Part shown: positions 34,866-46,900 of the stretch, in pieces | Numbering within the stretch: position 1 is the first letter of the stretch | Layout of the letters: every line of letters starts with the position of its first letter | From: Holothuria scabra | Lineage: Eukaryota > Echinodermata > Holothuroidea > Aspidochirotida > Holothuriidae | Reading direction: 5' to 3' | DNA length: 64,000 nt | Assembly: GCA_037179385.1 (NCBI GenBank) | Contig: CM074185.1 | Span: 7,125,371 to 7,189,370 of the forward strand | Made by a program: the position numbers and the translations under genes | Notes under the pieces: generated by a model | Seen by the model: only the letters and a program-made list of their open reading frames with translations | What the model was told of the DNA's origin: nothing | The model's database searches: none

Positions 34866-37587
34866 GAAGCCTAAGGTATATTTTTTATCTTATAATTTTT
34901 GGTGACAGATAGTTTCAATTCTGATGGTATTTGATCTGGGGCATAGTTTTTAAGAGACCAAAGTTTGAAAAATAATGTGAGCCAAAAATTGCAATAGGAG
35001 CTGATTACTGCAAACTAATTTTAAGCCCACATTTAGCACCATTTTCACCTGCATTTCAGCCTCAAAATATATCATATCATTATAATGTCCATTTGTTTGT
35101 TTTCAAGAAAACACACAAACTGTGAGATTCTCCCTGTGCACAATTATCCACTGCTGAACATTTTGCATGTGTAGATAACACAGACTAATATGTATTAGGG
35201 CTGTGAACGTGTAAATATTTAATCGCATAGTTTTGCTATTGTTTAGTGGTTAATCAGTGCTTACAGCTATTTTCCATACAGTTGAAAAATGTTGAGAATT
35301 GCCATTGTATGAACAGTGAATGCAAATTACACTAACCTTCTTACATTGCAAGTCTTCCTGACTCACAGTGGCAATTCGTGCAAAGTAAGCAAGTATGGCT
35401 ATTGTACTCTTGGTCTGTAGTGCTGTAAGAGCTGGCTACTTAAATTTCACGTAGACTATGCTTGCTCTGTTTAAACTTTTTGGCCATTTTTAGCGGGAAA
35501 CACTTTGTAGTACACTAGTATGTGTAGTGGCAGTTTGCGCTGACTTGGTTTATTGTTCGACCCGCCACAGTTCATCTTAGTTTCAAAATTTCATATTTCT
35601 GACTATTTCATGAATATGAGCCGGGAAGATCTAGCGAGTGATTCAAACACAATCAAGTGATAAAGGAGAAAGTTTTTGACAGACAGAAAATAGAGACAGA
35701 GGAATTTGCAGATATTCATACATCAATAAAAAAATGGGATTTGCAATTAATCTTAAGTGGCTTTTTATTAAGTGTTTCCACTTCTGCATTATTGGTATTG
35801 TACAGTAGTAAGAAAAATCCTGTTCTTAACTTCTGTCACATTTGCTATGAAATTGGACAAGTGCTCATAGTCTGTAGAATTCTTTGCTACCTTTGCCCCT
35901 TAAATGCTTATTGCATGCACTGTGCAGTACATATTCTCAAGATTCTGTGTACCTAAACTGCGTACATCTAGCTCATGTCTTTCTTGTGGGCAAATCATGA
36001 TATACATTGCGTGCAAGTCGCGGGAGGTGTGCTGTTTGCGACAATCTCGTAACATTCTTTATGTAATGGTTGAAGTGTAATTTGTAATATATTACAATGA
36101 AACTTTCATTCACGACCCCCGCAATAATACTGTAGTTGTTTTATATACTTCCCACATACAATTTGTGTCATATACCCAGACGTGGTAACTAATTAGAAGC
36201 CCGTTTTTATCTTTGTACTTTAAACCCGAGATCACCCGTTTTCTAAGAATTCAAACATCTATAAATAGTTTTTGTTTCACATAAAGCTACCCTTCCCTTT
36301 CCTCTATACTGTAGTTTCAACTTTCTAAGTCAGTAAAAGTGATCCATATTTTTAAAAGTTGGTGTAATTGCAGCATGATGGTAAATTGGTAATTTGGCGC
36401 ACTCTTAATCATTGTCACCTGATTCTCATAATAGCTTGCATACGTGGGTTGATATAGTGTTTTTACAAAATTAATTGTGATTGCATTTTATGTTCTAGAC
36501 ATTTGTTGTAATGGTGAAACCTTTTTGACGAAAAGAGGTTTTGCAATTTATTTTTCCCATTTAAACTTTATCACAGACATTTTTGCTCAACAAACTCTCT
36601 CAGTATTAAAATATACTTATGCAACACACATAAAAATGACTACCTGGGAAGATATACCTTTATCCATTAGTTAGTAAAGAGAGTCATAACCATAGACGGT
36701 GAATATGTTAAATTTAGTTACAATATACTCGACAGGCAATGCTTTGTAACAATTTCTCAAGTTTTTTCTGTTAGATAGAGAATCTCTTTTCACTTGAGTT
36801 TAGTTTAATGCAGTCACCAATGCATGCAATCAAACAACTTAAACTCTATACACAGGCCTCCTCAGAATATTGCCCCTGCTGTTTTACATTGCATGCGGCC
36901 TCCTAGCATCCTACAGTAGGGTCATTAGCTTCCAGTTTTTGCTCCAAGGAATTGAGTCTGGAATTGGGGGAGGGAGTGGGATTCTCAGGCATATGTTCGG
37001 GGTTAGATTTGCAATTTGGGGGAGGGGGAGGGGGGAGGGGGATTTCCCAATTTCAATATCATTTTGGTGCATGACATAGACTAAGGTGGGTCTATTGTGA
37101 TGGAATTATCTTATCTGTGAAGTGTGGTGTCTTCTTCATCATTTACACTTGCAGGTGCAAAGGAGCTTGACAAAGCAGTAAATTGGTTGAACTTTTGACT
37201 CCGACAATTTCAGGACAAATTACAAGGATGGTCATGTCATAGACCTTTGATTGATTCAGCTAGTGGGGGGATCAGTATACTTCTTGTGGAGCTGTGTGGG
37301 AAATAATAATTTGTTTGAAAGATAGAAATGGAATTAAATTAAATTTTCCCATGGATTTCATGATGGGGATGGGGGATTTGAGAACAGCTGGAGGAATCCT
37401 GCAATCATGTTTATTCAAACACTGATTAGGTAGTGCAGTATCAGGTTGGAAAGAGGAAGTCAATGACATTTTTTTTGGTATCAGTGCAGCATACAAAGAT
37501 GATGAAAGAAATCTGTCTACCATAGCAATTGATCATTGGACCATCAAACTATTGTTTCAAGTTATCCATTCATTAGTGGATTACACT

Positions 37588-37975
37588 CACGGACTTATAT
37601 ACATGGACAGAGCCTGTAACGTGTGGGTTCTATCCGTAGATGGTCGCTAACGGCTCGGAGCAAGCACCAAGATGGCTGCCATGAAGTTATTAATCATCTG
37701 ATTTGACGACGACACTGTAATATTTTAAACAAATGTTAAACTTGAACGGGGAGGAATATCATATTTCTGGGATACATGAAGTGATTTTGACCCTATATAG
37801 CTTGCCATATTTTGAAAATATTTCAACTTTGTTGCATATGGGAGTATACTTTAGAAAGTCCAAGCTTTCACACAAAACCACAGCACAGCCATCTTTGTGC
37901 CCTTTTTCTCATATGTACAGTAGTGACAATGTACAGTGCAGCATGCTCAGTCTGTCCATGTATAGGAAGTCTGTG
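37588..37975. mobile_element. hAT-type nonautonomous element next to ODR4 exon
   Basis: 8-bp duplications ATTACACT lie at 37580-37587 and 37976-37983. Inverted ends start CACGGACTTATATACATGGA and, on the other strand, CACAGACTTCCTATACATGG. Length is 388 bp, with no transposase. The right target duplication ends 58 bp before the ODR4 exon at 38042. Confidence 0.88.
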
Positions 37976-38041
37976 ATTACACTCTAAAATAAGTGTTGAA
38001 GTTGGAACATATGATCTTTGTATTTTTTTATTATTCCACAG

Positions 38042-38158
38042 ATGAAACACTTTTACAACAAATTGAGACAGCCAGTTCTCACTCTTCTGATGTAGCAAGC
38101 TTGGATGAACTTCTCCATAAGCCAGCAGGGGGTGGGGGAAGCATGATGAAATATGCAG
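38042..38158 (+). CDS. ODR4: ODR4 homolog, penultimate exon (linker before the tail anchor)
   Basis: The exon is 117 bp, phase 1 at both ends, and joins in frame to 4488-4670 and to 43470-43540. The acceptor is attattccacag and the donor GCAG|gtaaga. It encodes a polar linker beginning (D)ETLLQQIE, continuing SLDELLHKPAGGGGS, and ending MMKYA just before the membrane segment. This matches the place in ODR4 where a poorly conserved serine-rich linker precedes the C-terminal helix. The intron before it is about 33.4 kb. A hAT-like insertion with its target duplication ends 58 bp upstream, and a 9-bp minisatellite starts about 20 bp after the donor. One or more extra exons could lie in the long intron, since phase alone does not exclude them. 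Confidence 0.75.
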
Positions 38159-38177
38159 GTAAGAGAAATGTAGAAGC

Positions 38178-38330
38178 ATGAAATGAATGAAATGAATGAA
38201 ATAATGAAATGAATGAAAAGAATGAAATGAATGAAATGAATGAAATGAATGAAATGAATGAAATGAATGAAATGAATGAAATGAATGAAATGAATGAAAT
38301 GAATGAAATGAATGAAATGAATGAAATGAT
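38178..38330 (+). repeat. 9-bp minisatellite (ATGAATGAA)n
   Basis: About 16 units, beginning roughly 20 bp inside the intron after the ODR4 donor at 38159. The open frame of MNE repeats across it is a by-product of the 9-bp period. Confidence 0.92.
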
Positions 38331-39897
38331 GAAGCTTTCCTTCTTACTTTTTTTTATCTTCCTCCTCTGCCTGATTACCTCTTATTGCCCCAGGGAATAA
38401 GTGAAGTTCACTTCATGCACACTTGATATAATTCCAGTCCAGCATGTGTTAATTTTTTTTCAGGAAGTGTGAACACAACAAAAGCACAACTTATTTGAGG
38501 GCACCAATCATATAACAAACTCAAGTACCAATTACACGCCACACCACCTTTGATCTACTGGGGAATGTATGTGGCTTGCTCAAGAAGCGACATCAGGGCA
38601 TGATAGAAAATTTGATACTTTTGGCTACGTTACAAGGTCATGTCTACATGATAATTTGCCTCAGCTGTACAGTATGTGGTAGCGTGTATGACTACTTTAG
38701 CCTTCCAGGCTACAGTAATGTGCATTTTTCCTGCATAGACACTGGCTCCATTGGAATAAGAGTGGCAAGTGTGTAGAGGTCTCGTCACAGGCGCATGCGA
38801 GTAATCCATGACCCGACATGGTAAATCATCTTGTTGGATAAATGATGACATTGTGATTGGTGGCAAGACTTCACTTGGTCTTGACTTAATAAACTTTTAT
38901 ATTGTGGTTGGATGCAGTCTGTGCATTTTAAGCCCAGGCCATGCACAATGCTAGAACTGCCAAAGAAGCTAGAACTGCCATGGAAGTTCTCTGTGATAGT
39001 CTTTGGTAGTTATGGCAACTGGTGTGACACTGGTGTGAATCCCAGCGGGAACATAGACCATAAGTGACAAGGTTGACTTCATATTTGACCCATTCCCACA
39101 ATGCATTTCATGCAGACATATCTCAGCTTGGTCTGTTTTTCTCACCTGATTCACCGAAGGATGTACTTCTGGGTGGATTATGAATTTTAAGGCATGGTTT
39201 TGTATTTGACTGTTCTTGTAAGTGTAAGATATTCCTCAGTGCATTTTGTTGCTGAGGTGGGGGTGGGTGTGGGCGAGGGTGAGTGGTCCGTTGGTTGGGA
39301 GTTGGGTGACTTTTACTCTTTAAGAGTTCCCTACTGGAAAGTACAATTCAATTGCATTGTATGCAGAACTGATAACATTGGAAATACTGTACTGTAGGTG
39401 CGTGGTGTATTTTGATAATAAATGTACGTTAGCTGCACACTGACTGTATGCTATGAGAATTGGCTGGTGATTTTACACATCCCTCGTTTTACCATTTTAA
39501 ATGGTATAAGTAACAAAGCACAGATTAAACTGAGCAAAGAGTTCCAACGTGTACAGTTTCTAATGTACTCTACATGCTATGACGTTATCAGTTAAATGTT
39601 GACTATGTGAGCCAGCTTGCAAGTAACGTGAGAAACATGATAAAACAGAATATGTTCGTGCAGGAACTGTAGCCTTACAGTACATGCTATTTTATTACCT
39701 CAATACTGGTGTGGTTATGTTTTTAATCAATTGAAAGACACACCCTCTTACCAGGCAAGGTCAGTGAATGTTTGTTAGGAGTGTCAAACAATTTTCTGAT
39801 AACATGTCCCTTCTGTCATGACCTATGTATCATAGATGTTCGATGCATATTTCCTGTGGAATATGACCTACCTATGCTGAACTGTTGGTTGCTTTAA

Positions 39898-42773
39898 GGC
39901 CCCGTCCACACTATGTGAGTCAATGCAATGCAACGCATTGCAACAAGAGATTGTTCAGACACGTTGCAAAGTGTGGAATGCTTTGCAACTAGTTGCAAAC
40001 AGATACGCAACCCAGTTTCATGTGACCAAACATGTTGGGTCACATGAAACTGAAATGTGCAACTGACAACAATGACAGACTTCTGGAATGAAGCCTGTGA
40101 AGTTCAGTTAATCGAAATGAACAGAACACATTCTTGTCTCTTCAGGGCCATTCTTGGTCACATGTGTGACCAAAACAAGGCACATAACAACTGACTTACA
40201 TGTGATGTACCTCTGAGATCAAGTGATGTTACGTGATATTCAATGTATACAAGAACAGAAGACAACATTGTGACTCATAGGCAATTTAATTAATTACCAC
40301 TCTAATTTGCATCTAGGGTCAAAGGTCAGATAATGTTTGGTCATGTGTGTGACTTCACTCAAAACCATGTTTTCTAAAACTTAACTTCAGCTTATAATTC
40401 CTGTGAAGTTTGAAAGGCTACAGTTCTCATCTTTCTACCACTAATGCACTATACTGTAATGTGGGTGGTATGAGAGTAGCAATAAAAAAATAGACTTCAT
40501 CTAAGAAAAGTGTGAAGCACCCCTTCATGCTATAAAATGTAGTCACGTGCGTGACATTTGGCTGGTCACGTTTCTGACATGCATACAGTATGCTTTGTAC
40601 ATAAAAGTTATCCTTTTTGTATGAAATGGACTGCAGGCTATGGACAACTTTGTTAAAGTTGGATATTGTGTTGAATCAAATTTCTCATTCAACTAGATGA
40701 ATTACCCAGAATGGAATAATAATGAATGTTTTTAAGAAAAACATTCAACAATAAAATTTGGTATCATAACTGATCACAAAGTTTGAACAGCAAAGTTGCA
40801 AACCCTCCAAAATATTTAGCAGGTGAAAGACCTTCCTAGCCAGGTACGTAAAACGTCAATAAATATCGCAAATTAAACCATACTGTAGTTCCAATTTAGT
40901 AATGCTACCAAGCCATGTTATTCTGCTGATTCCTCTTTGAGGTCTTGATGAAGTTCATTTTGCATTCAGTCTTTGCTAATAGTTGTTGTTAATGAGCCTA
41001 CAGTCATGCCTTTTCACAAGTTCAGAAGCCAGTATGAGATATGACAGGTTCCCCCTGTCACCTCTACTCCCTAAGTGTTAATGCATGCCTTGCAAGAGCC
41101 TTACAAGTAAAATCCTTGTTCAGACCATTTCAATATCACACATACAGTAGTCTCAGACCAAGGTACCCTCACTGTATGGCACCCTGCCCACTTATCAGAG
41201 GGCATCAAGCACCACACAGAATCCTAATGACACCAAAGGACTCCATCTAGATAAGTGGTGGTCAAAGCACTTCCCTTTCTAGATTTCAAGGGTTCATGAC
41301 ACCATGAAAATGGTGTTATGGTTTGGCTGAAATGGGTCACCACAGTCACTTACTGGGCTGTGAAGGTAAACCTGGTGGGGGTTTGTTTTACAGACTTTGG
41401 CAATCAACATATACAGCTGTATCTCTTTTTGGGAAGGTTTATACTTAACAACAATCGCAATAATTATTTACCCTCTCTTGTGGTACCTGGGCCGCTCCAG
41501 AAAATGTCCTGATATGACTCCAGAGGGCAATATTTAGTTTCCTGTGACCAGGGAAAGCTAGTTAAAGGAGAGGTAGTGTGAACCTAAGCTTGGGGGATTG
41601 CAAGCTTTAGGCACTTTTCCCTGAATTTTTGGTTTCTTCTAACCAAGTGTAGTTTTATTCCTGTCAACAGCCAAATTGTTGTTCCCATACTGTACTTTGG
41701 CTGTTATTAGGGAGACATCATTTTGTTGGCTATTTCATTCCCAATTTGTTTGTATTCCATATCTGGGGGTCCAGAGAGTCATACTGACTGATAGGTAAGG
41801 CTGAGTGACGTTGCAAAATCCAGTACAGGAAACTCAAGTACCAGGGGGATATTTTTAATGACTTGTTTGGTGAGGTCACACCCATTGACTATACACTGTC
41901 TTGTTAAAAAATGTCCTAATAAAAATCATATCTAATAATAAATTTCATAATGAACCATTCAGCAGGGCAATTATAAAAAGAAATCTACAAAGAAACTTTA
42001 ATAGCAGGCAGCTTAGTCACACACATATCCAAAGAATGTCATACACGTGACCAATTGGTCACGTGCGCGACCACTCGGTTAAAATTTATCAATTAAAAAT
42101 GAAGTGGTAGTCTGCATATTTGGTGAATGGTAGGACACAATGAAGCAAGCTTTTGGTAAAAAAGCTTACTTGGAAGAAGTCCACATTTTTCATGTAAAGT
42201 TAACTTTTCCTTGTCTTTGGTCACGTGTGTGACATGTGGACCTCGTTAATTTTCTCTGCTAATTATATCACAATTACCAAATTTTTGACGATTTTATTTT
42301 TAGTGTAACATGCACACTGGCCCTTCATTATTACAAAAAATCAACAAACCTTCAGTCATATAAAAGAATAGATTTAATTTAATGGCATTATGGCAATGGG
42401 TTAAAAGACACTGATTTTCCTAATAATATGGCAGTATGTAAATTTATGCAAATTAGCACAACAGTCTGGTATAATTGAAAAAAGAAGTATGATTCTGATA
42501 ACTATGGTCAATGGTGGTTATAACCATATAGGTGCAGTTTTGCAGAAACAAACTTTATTTTTTCAGAAATTAGTTCACTTTTCAAAGAATGGCCCTTCAA
42601 CGTCACAAATTAAGAGTATGTTAAACGTTAGAATTTTGCGACAGTGGCTTTATGGACCTGCGACTTGTTGCATAATGTGGACACTATGCTCTTAAAACTA
42701 GTTAGTCGTCAGTTGCCCACCATGACAAGACATTACTCTTGCAATAAGTCGCGTCCCATAGTGTGGACGGGGC
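39898..42773. mobile_element. 2.9-kb TTAA-flanked element with repeated GTCACGTG palindromes
   Basis: TTAA stands at 39894-39897 and 42774-42777. Ends GGCCCCGTCCACACTATG and CATAGTGTGGACGGGGC are inverted. Inside, near-palindromes such as GGTCACATGTGTGACC recur near 40157, 40341, 40543, 42047-42072 and 42220. No long reading frame is present, so it is nonautonomous; the superfamily is piggyBac- or Kolobok-like by target site only. Confidence 0.85.
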
Positions 42774-43469
42774 TTAATGAATCATTTAGAGAACATTGAC
42801 ACATCCCTACATCATAACTCAGATGAATATGACACACATTTGACTTACCTCTGTCATGGTCTCATAGAGTGTGTCATACCATTGATAAACACATAATTGT
42901 CAGTCTTCTTCTGATGTAAAAGATGAAAAATGAAAATATTATAGAAGTGAAACTTGAAATATAAGATTGAAAAGACATTCAATGTGAACAGGATTTCTGC
43001 TCAACAGGTGGAAACCAGTCAGTTGAATAAATTACTTCCTTGCCATTGTATGATACCAATTGACTTGGAAAAAAGTTGCAGCTGTCATTTTAAAGGTCTT
43101 ATTAGCATCAGACCCTTAGCCAGAAACACTCACTAGGGGGTGGGGGCACAAACACAGGAAGAAGGGGCATGATGTAAGAAGTGCAACAGTCAGCCTTGTA
43201 AAATTTTTTCTATTTCTTTTTAGGCAGAGTCATTTATCTAACTGGTGGTTATGGCCAAGTCACTTGTGTATTTCCTTTTCCAGCCTGCCCATACTGGTCG
43301 GTTAGAAAAATGACTCTCCCCCTAAAAGAACAGTGTTTAGTGGCAGGGAGGGTTCTCTTCCCCCCTCCCCCCCTCGGCGATTTACCTGTAAAGCATTCTT
43401 TTAACCTTTATATGTTTGAAAATAACTAAAAACACCTTTTAGTTGTTAACTTGCTTTTTTGTTTCACAG

Positions 43470-43540
43470 GTGCAGCAATAGCTGGAGTGGGGGCAGTATT
43501 AGCCATTGGTATGTCCTATCTTGCTATTAACCAGGAATAA
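43470..43540 (+). CDS. ODR4: ODR4 homolog, last coding exon (C-terminal membrane anchor)
   Basis: The acceptor is tttgtttcacag. The split glycine codon is completed here, and 22 residues follow before TAA at 43538-43540. The segment is one hydrophobic helix, GAAIAGVGAVLAIGMSYLAI, with a short NQE tail, as expected for a tail-anchored ER protein; animal ODR4 also ends in a single membrane helix. The stop codon lies inside an AATAAA hexamer (43536-43541), which is too close to the coding end to be the likely poly(A) signal. Later candidates are ATTAAA near 43663 and AATAAA near 45296. Where the 3' UTR ends cannot be told from sequence. Confidence 0.8.
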
Positions 43541-44299
43541 AACAATGTGTGTACACTGAGAAGAAAGTCCTGATGTAAATGTCTAGCAGAAAGTGTATGG
43601 CCATTACTTTGTGGAGCTTTGATGATAACCTGCATCTGAGAAATGGTTATATTATCTGTTAAATTAAAATGTAATTTGCTCTGAAGAAGTAAGTTGACAT
43701 TGAATACTGTTGGTTGGCTTGACTGAGCTTATTGAAGTGTTCAGTGTGTTTTAAGGCTGCATGCTTGCAGGATTCATAACTATTCAGATGATCAAATTCT
43801 CTGTCTGTGTCTTACTCAGCTGAGTATAAATGGTTACAATGTTATGTGTGTGTTGCTATTGAACATGGTGGACTAAGAGTGAAGGCATTTGATCAGTAAT
43901 CTAATTGAATCCTACAGGTGCCATTACGTGTGTCTTGGGAAAAAATGCTGAATATCAGGTCAATAAGGTCATTCATGGTAACATCGTTAGTTGGCACTGG
44001 TTGGCATAGAGCATTCACATGAACATACGATATATGCCTCCATATTAGGTTATGTGTAGTGACTTCCATATTGCACAAAGAGGTAGACAAGTCTACATTT
44101 CACCATGATGAAAATGTTCGTGCACCTCATCAACTCTGCTGTCAAGCAGCTGTGACGTCATTTGTTTGAAAACACAAATGACTGTATTGCTTCTCTCCAC
44201 CAAGGAGTTTAATGGGTATCCTAATTGTGGATGTAGCTTCTACAGTGATGCACTGTATGTGCCTGTTTCTATGTCAAATGTCTCAAGGGAGACAAAGAA

Positions 44300-44615
44300 G
44301 TGAAATCACTTTCCAGTATACTGGCCCGAGTGAAGTGAAATCATTTTCCTGTGTACTGGCCCAGGGGTAGTGAAATCACTTTCCAGTACACTGGCCTGAG
44401 TGAAGTGAAATCATTGTCCTGTGTACTGGCCAAGGGGTAGTGAAATCACTGTCCAGTGTGTTGGTCCGGGGTTAGTGAAATCACTCTCCAGTGTACTGGC
44501 CTGAGGGTAGTGAAATCCCTCTCCAGTGTGTTGGTCCGGGGTTAGTGAAATCACTGTCCTGTGTACTGGCCAGGGGGTAGTGAAATCACTGTCCTGTGTA
44601 TTTGCTGAGGGTACA
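44300..44615 (+). repeat. 35-bp minisatellite, 9 units, partly alternating
   Basis: The unit starts GTGAAATCACTGTCCAGTGT and ends CTGGCC...GGGTA. Units 1-4 alternate between two types (TTTCCAGTA...GAGTGAA and TTTCCTGTGTA...GGGGTA), a 70-bp higher-order period. It lies about 0.8 kb after the ODR4 stop and may be in its 3' UTR. Confidence 0.9.
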
Positions 44616-45590
44616 AGTAGCAACAGATGTGAACTATATACTGTCAATTTAATAACATACCAAGGTTAAAACCAAGTGAATATGAGTAAGTATTGAGAAT
44701 TGCTTGGAAACATGGAGTCCAAATATTACGGCAATCACACATATAATGTACTATGAAATTCAAAATTATTATTAGGTGACATGTCAGTTCATATTTGTGC
44801 AGTGGTGTAGTGGAATGAACAAAGAACGTGTAAAGACATATTGATGCAGTGTCTCACAACATGTCACCTTTTTTGGTTAGACTCCTAAGCACAGTATAAT
44901 GATTTTTTGGAGATGTAAGCAGATCCAATTTTTCTATAGTTGTGTGAAAATGTGCCTTCTAAAAAGAAAAGCTTTCTTTTATTGATATGATTACTCACTA
45001 CAAAGTTTCTTTACACCCAAAACTCTAACTTAGGTTGTGGAATAATTTTTTGTGGTGTTCAGTGGGGATTGGGATTAGGATGGGGGAGGGGAAGGAGGTT
45101 TGGGACATGCCATCTCATCCAACTTCTTGTCTTCCTCCACTCTCATCCTCATCTCGTATGCATCTTATCTGACATGACTGACCAGTTATGCATGCCAAAC
45201 TTATGTTAGGAACAAATGCATACATTAAATACTTCACATAGAAAAACAAAAACTACACCCATGGTTTAAGTCAAAAGTATGAATTGTTTTCAAATAATAA
45301 AAGTAATTTAGTAATGTGTACTAATGAAAAATCCGTTAGTTGAGAACATGGTATACAATTTGATATTTTCCCACAAATGTGGGAGAGTGTGGTCTTGTGG
45401 ATAGCAACTCTATGTTAGACTGCATTCTATGTAATATGTGAAGTTTGATATATATGTTGTCAATGCAAAAGGTTATTTGAAGGCGTAAAAGTCCACCTTC
45501 TTCAGGAAAATTATAGAAAAAAATTCAGCTTCCTATGACATGCACAGGAATCAAACCCAAGCCTTATTGTTACAAATACCATGGCCTTAA

Positions 45591-45844
45591 AGGTAAAGAG
45601 CAGTCCCCACAAACTTATTTTGAAGAAAAAGCTAAATAACACAATTTTCATCTTATTCCTCTTCAAAGTTTCTTTCATTACATTTTATGACTTTACTATT
45701 GCATATTCAAGGTAAACCAAGCAGTTATTTCTGGTAAATTTCACATTTGAAGAGAAAAAACATTGTCACATGACTCCTAACAGCCAATCATGAAACTGGA
45801 CAGTCTACTACACTTCTTCAATTTGGGATGACTGCTCCTGCCCT
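45591..45844 (-). mobile_element. MITE D3, both TTAA borders intact
   Basis: TTAA is at 45587-45590 and 45845-45848. The ends AGGTAAAGAGCAGTCCCCAC and GGATGACTGCTCCTGCCCT are inverted repeats of about 20 bp. It is 254 bp and in opposite orientation to the other copies. Confidence 0.85.
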
Positions 45845-45925
45845 TTAATCCAAGTGGCAAGGGCAGTATCAATAGGTAGGTACTTAATTGACAAATCTTT
45901 CAATCCTTGTTGCTGATGTTCTTGT

Positions 45926-46042
45926 TGCTCTGCATAAGCAATGGAGTAGGGAAAACACCACTGGAAAAAAGCCTGTGGCCGACTCAACTTGAACCAATAG
46001 GCTGAAAAGTGGGCCGTAAAACTCTATCTAATTAACTAACAT
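45926..46042 (+). mobile_element. tRNA-derived SINE S, 5'-truncated copy 6
   Basis: It has the body GCATAAGCAATGGAGTAGGG through GGGCCGTAAAACTCTATC and tail TAATTAACTAAC. An internal deletion removes the AGCCAGTGAGCCA block. Confidence 0.7.
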
Positions 46043-46666
46043 GTTGCTGATGTTTACCTAGTCTTCCTGATGTTATTTCATTTCTCAGGTTGACCGTGTC
46101 ATGGTTGGACTATTATTTTAAGAGGAACTAGGTAATGATGATTTTAAATAATTTTTTGTTATTTTTGTCATACACTTCTTTACATTGAAGCTATTTTGAT
46201 GTAGTTACATCATTTCTGAAGTCAAGTGACCCTTAGAAACTGAAAGTTTAAGGAATCAAACAGAGGCGGATTTAAAGTTACAAACCGTGCTTATTGAATT
46301 CTAACGTTACCAATTGGGATAAAAGAGGAAATACGAGCATGTATTAAAATAGTTAAATATCACCAAAACCCATGTAACATTAGTATAAGAAGATTATGTT
46401 ATTTTACCGTCTGGCCAGGGAAGGGTTGTGCAGTGTGATGACATTAAGCCTAATCTTGTCATGTGATATTCTTTGTGAGATGTGAGTCATATCTTAAAAG
46501 AAAACTCATACTGTAAATTTATGAAGGAAATTAAAATATCTGATATAAAATCAGGTATTTTGTAAATTTATTAAGGGTGTAGTTGTCATTGTCATTTTAT
46601 TAGTCAACCTGACCATCATTTGTATAGGATGCAAACTGATTGGAAGATGGTGCTTACTTGCGCTGT

Positions 46667-46900
46667 TTGGTCTAACGGTAAGAGCCTCCGCCTCTCACGC
46701 GGAAGGCCCGGGTTTGTTTTCCAGGTCGAATCATACCAAAGACTCTAAAAATGGAACCTACTGCAATTGTGCGTGATGCTTGGCCTAAGCAATGGAGTAG
46801 GGAAAACAAGCCAGTGAGCCACAACTGGAAAAAATGCTGTGGTCGGCTCGACTTGAACCAATAGGTTGGAAACTGGGCCGTAAAACTCTGACTAACTAAC
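46667..46900 (+). mobile_element. tRNA-derived SINE S, copy 7, full length with target duplication
   Basis: It is flanked by 12-bp repeats TACTTG(C/G)GCTGT (46655-46666, 46901-46912). The head has a pol III A box-like TCTAACGGTAAGAG, a CTC anticodon position in CGCCTCTCACGCGG, and B box GGCCCGGGTTTG, i.e. derived from tRNA-Glu. The body and CTAACTAAC tail follow. At 234 bp it is the best reference copy in the window. Confidence 0.85.

Larger units (their letters stand above)
4671..38041 (+). other. ODR4: 33-kb ODR4 intron
   Basis: The intron begins gtgaga and ends ccacag. It carries MITE families A, C and D, SINEs, a minisatellite-bearing MITE (11.3-12.4 kb), the 156-bp array element (14.3-16.0 kb), a minus-strand LINE (16.9-18.5 kb), a telomeric-repeat MITE (30.5 kb) and a hAT-like insertion close to the acceptor. 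Stretches such as 12.4-14.3, 20.0-21.6, 22.0-23.2, 34.9-36.8 and 36.8-37.5 kb show no gene or clear repeat to me beyond G-rich tracts. Confidence 0.65.
38159..43469 (+). other. ODR4: Last ODR4 intron
   Basis: It starts gtaaga, runs almost at once into a 9-bp minisatellite (38178-38330), carries a complete 2.9-kb TTAA-flanked element (39898-42773) and ends tttcacag. The remaining parts show no recognisable coding sequence. Confidence 0.65.

Noticed and set aside
35657..35956. 99-codon frame with hydrophobic stretch
   Set aside because: No family recognised, no convincing splice sites, and it lies in a long AT-rich intron where such frames occur by chance.
37733..37987. 84-codon frame near the ODR4 exon
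   Set aside because: It lies within the hAT-like insertion and has no transposase similarity.
38209..38400. MNE-repeat protein
   Set aside because: It is an artefact of the 9-bp ATGAATGAA tract inside an intron.
46667..46740. tRNA-Glu gene
   Set aside because: The head has A and B box-like sequence and a CTC anticodon position, but the acceptor stem does not close, it continues into the SINE body, and related copies with the same body exist elsewhere.
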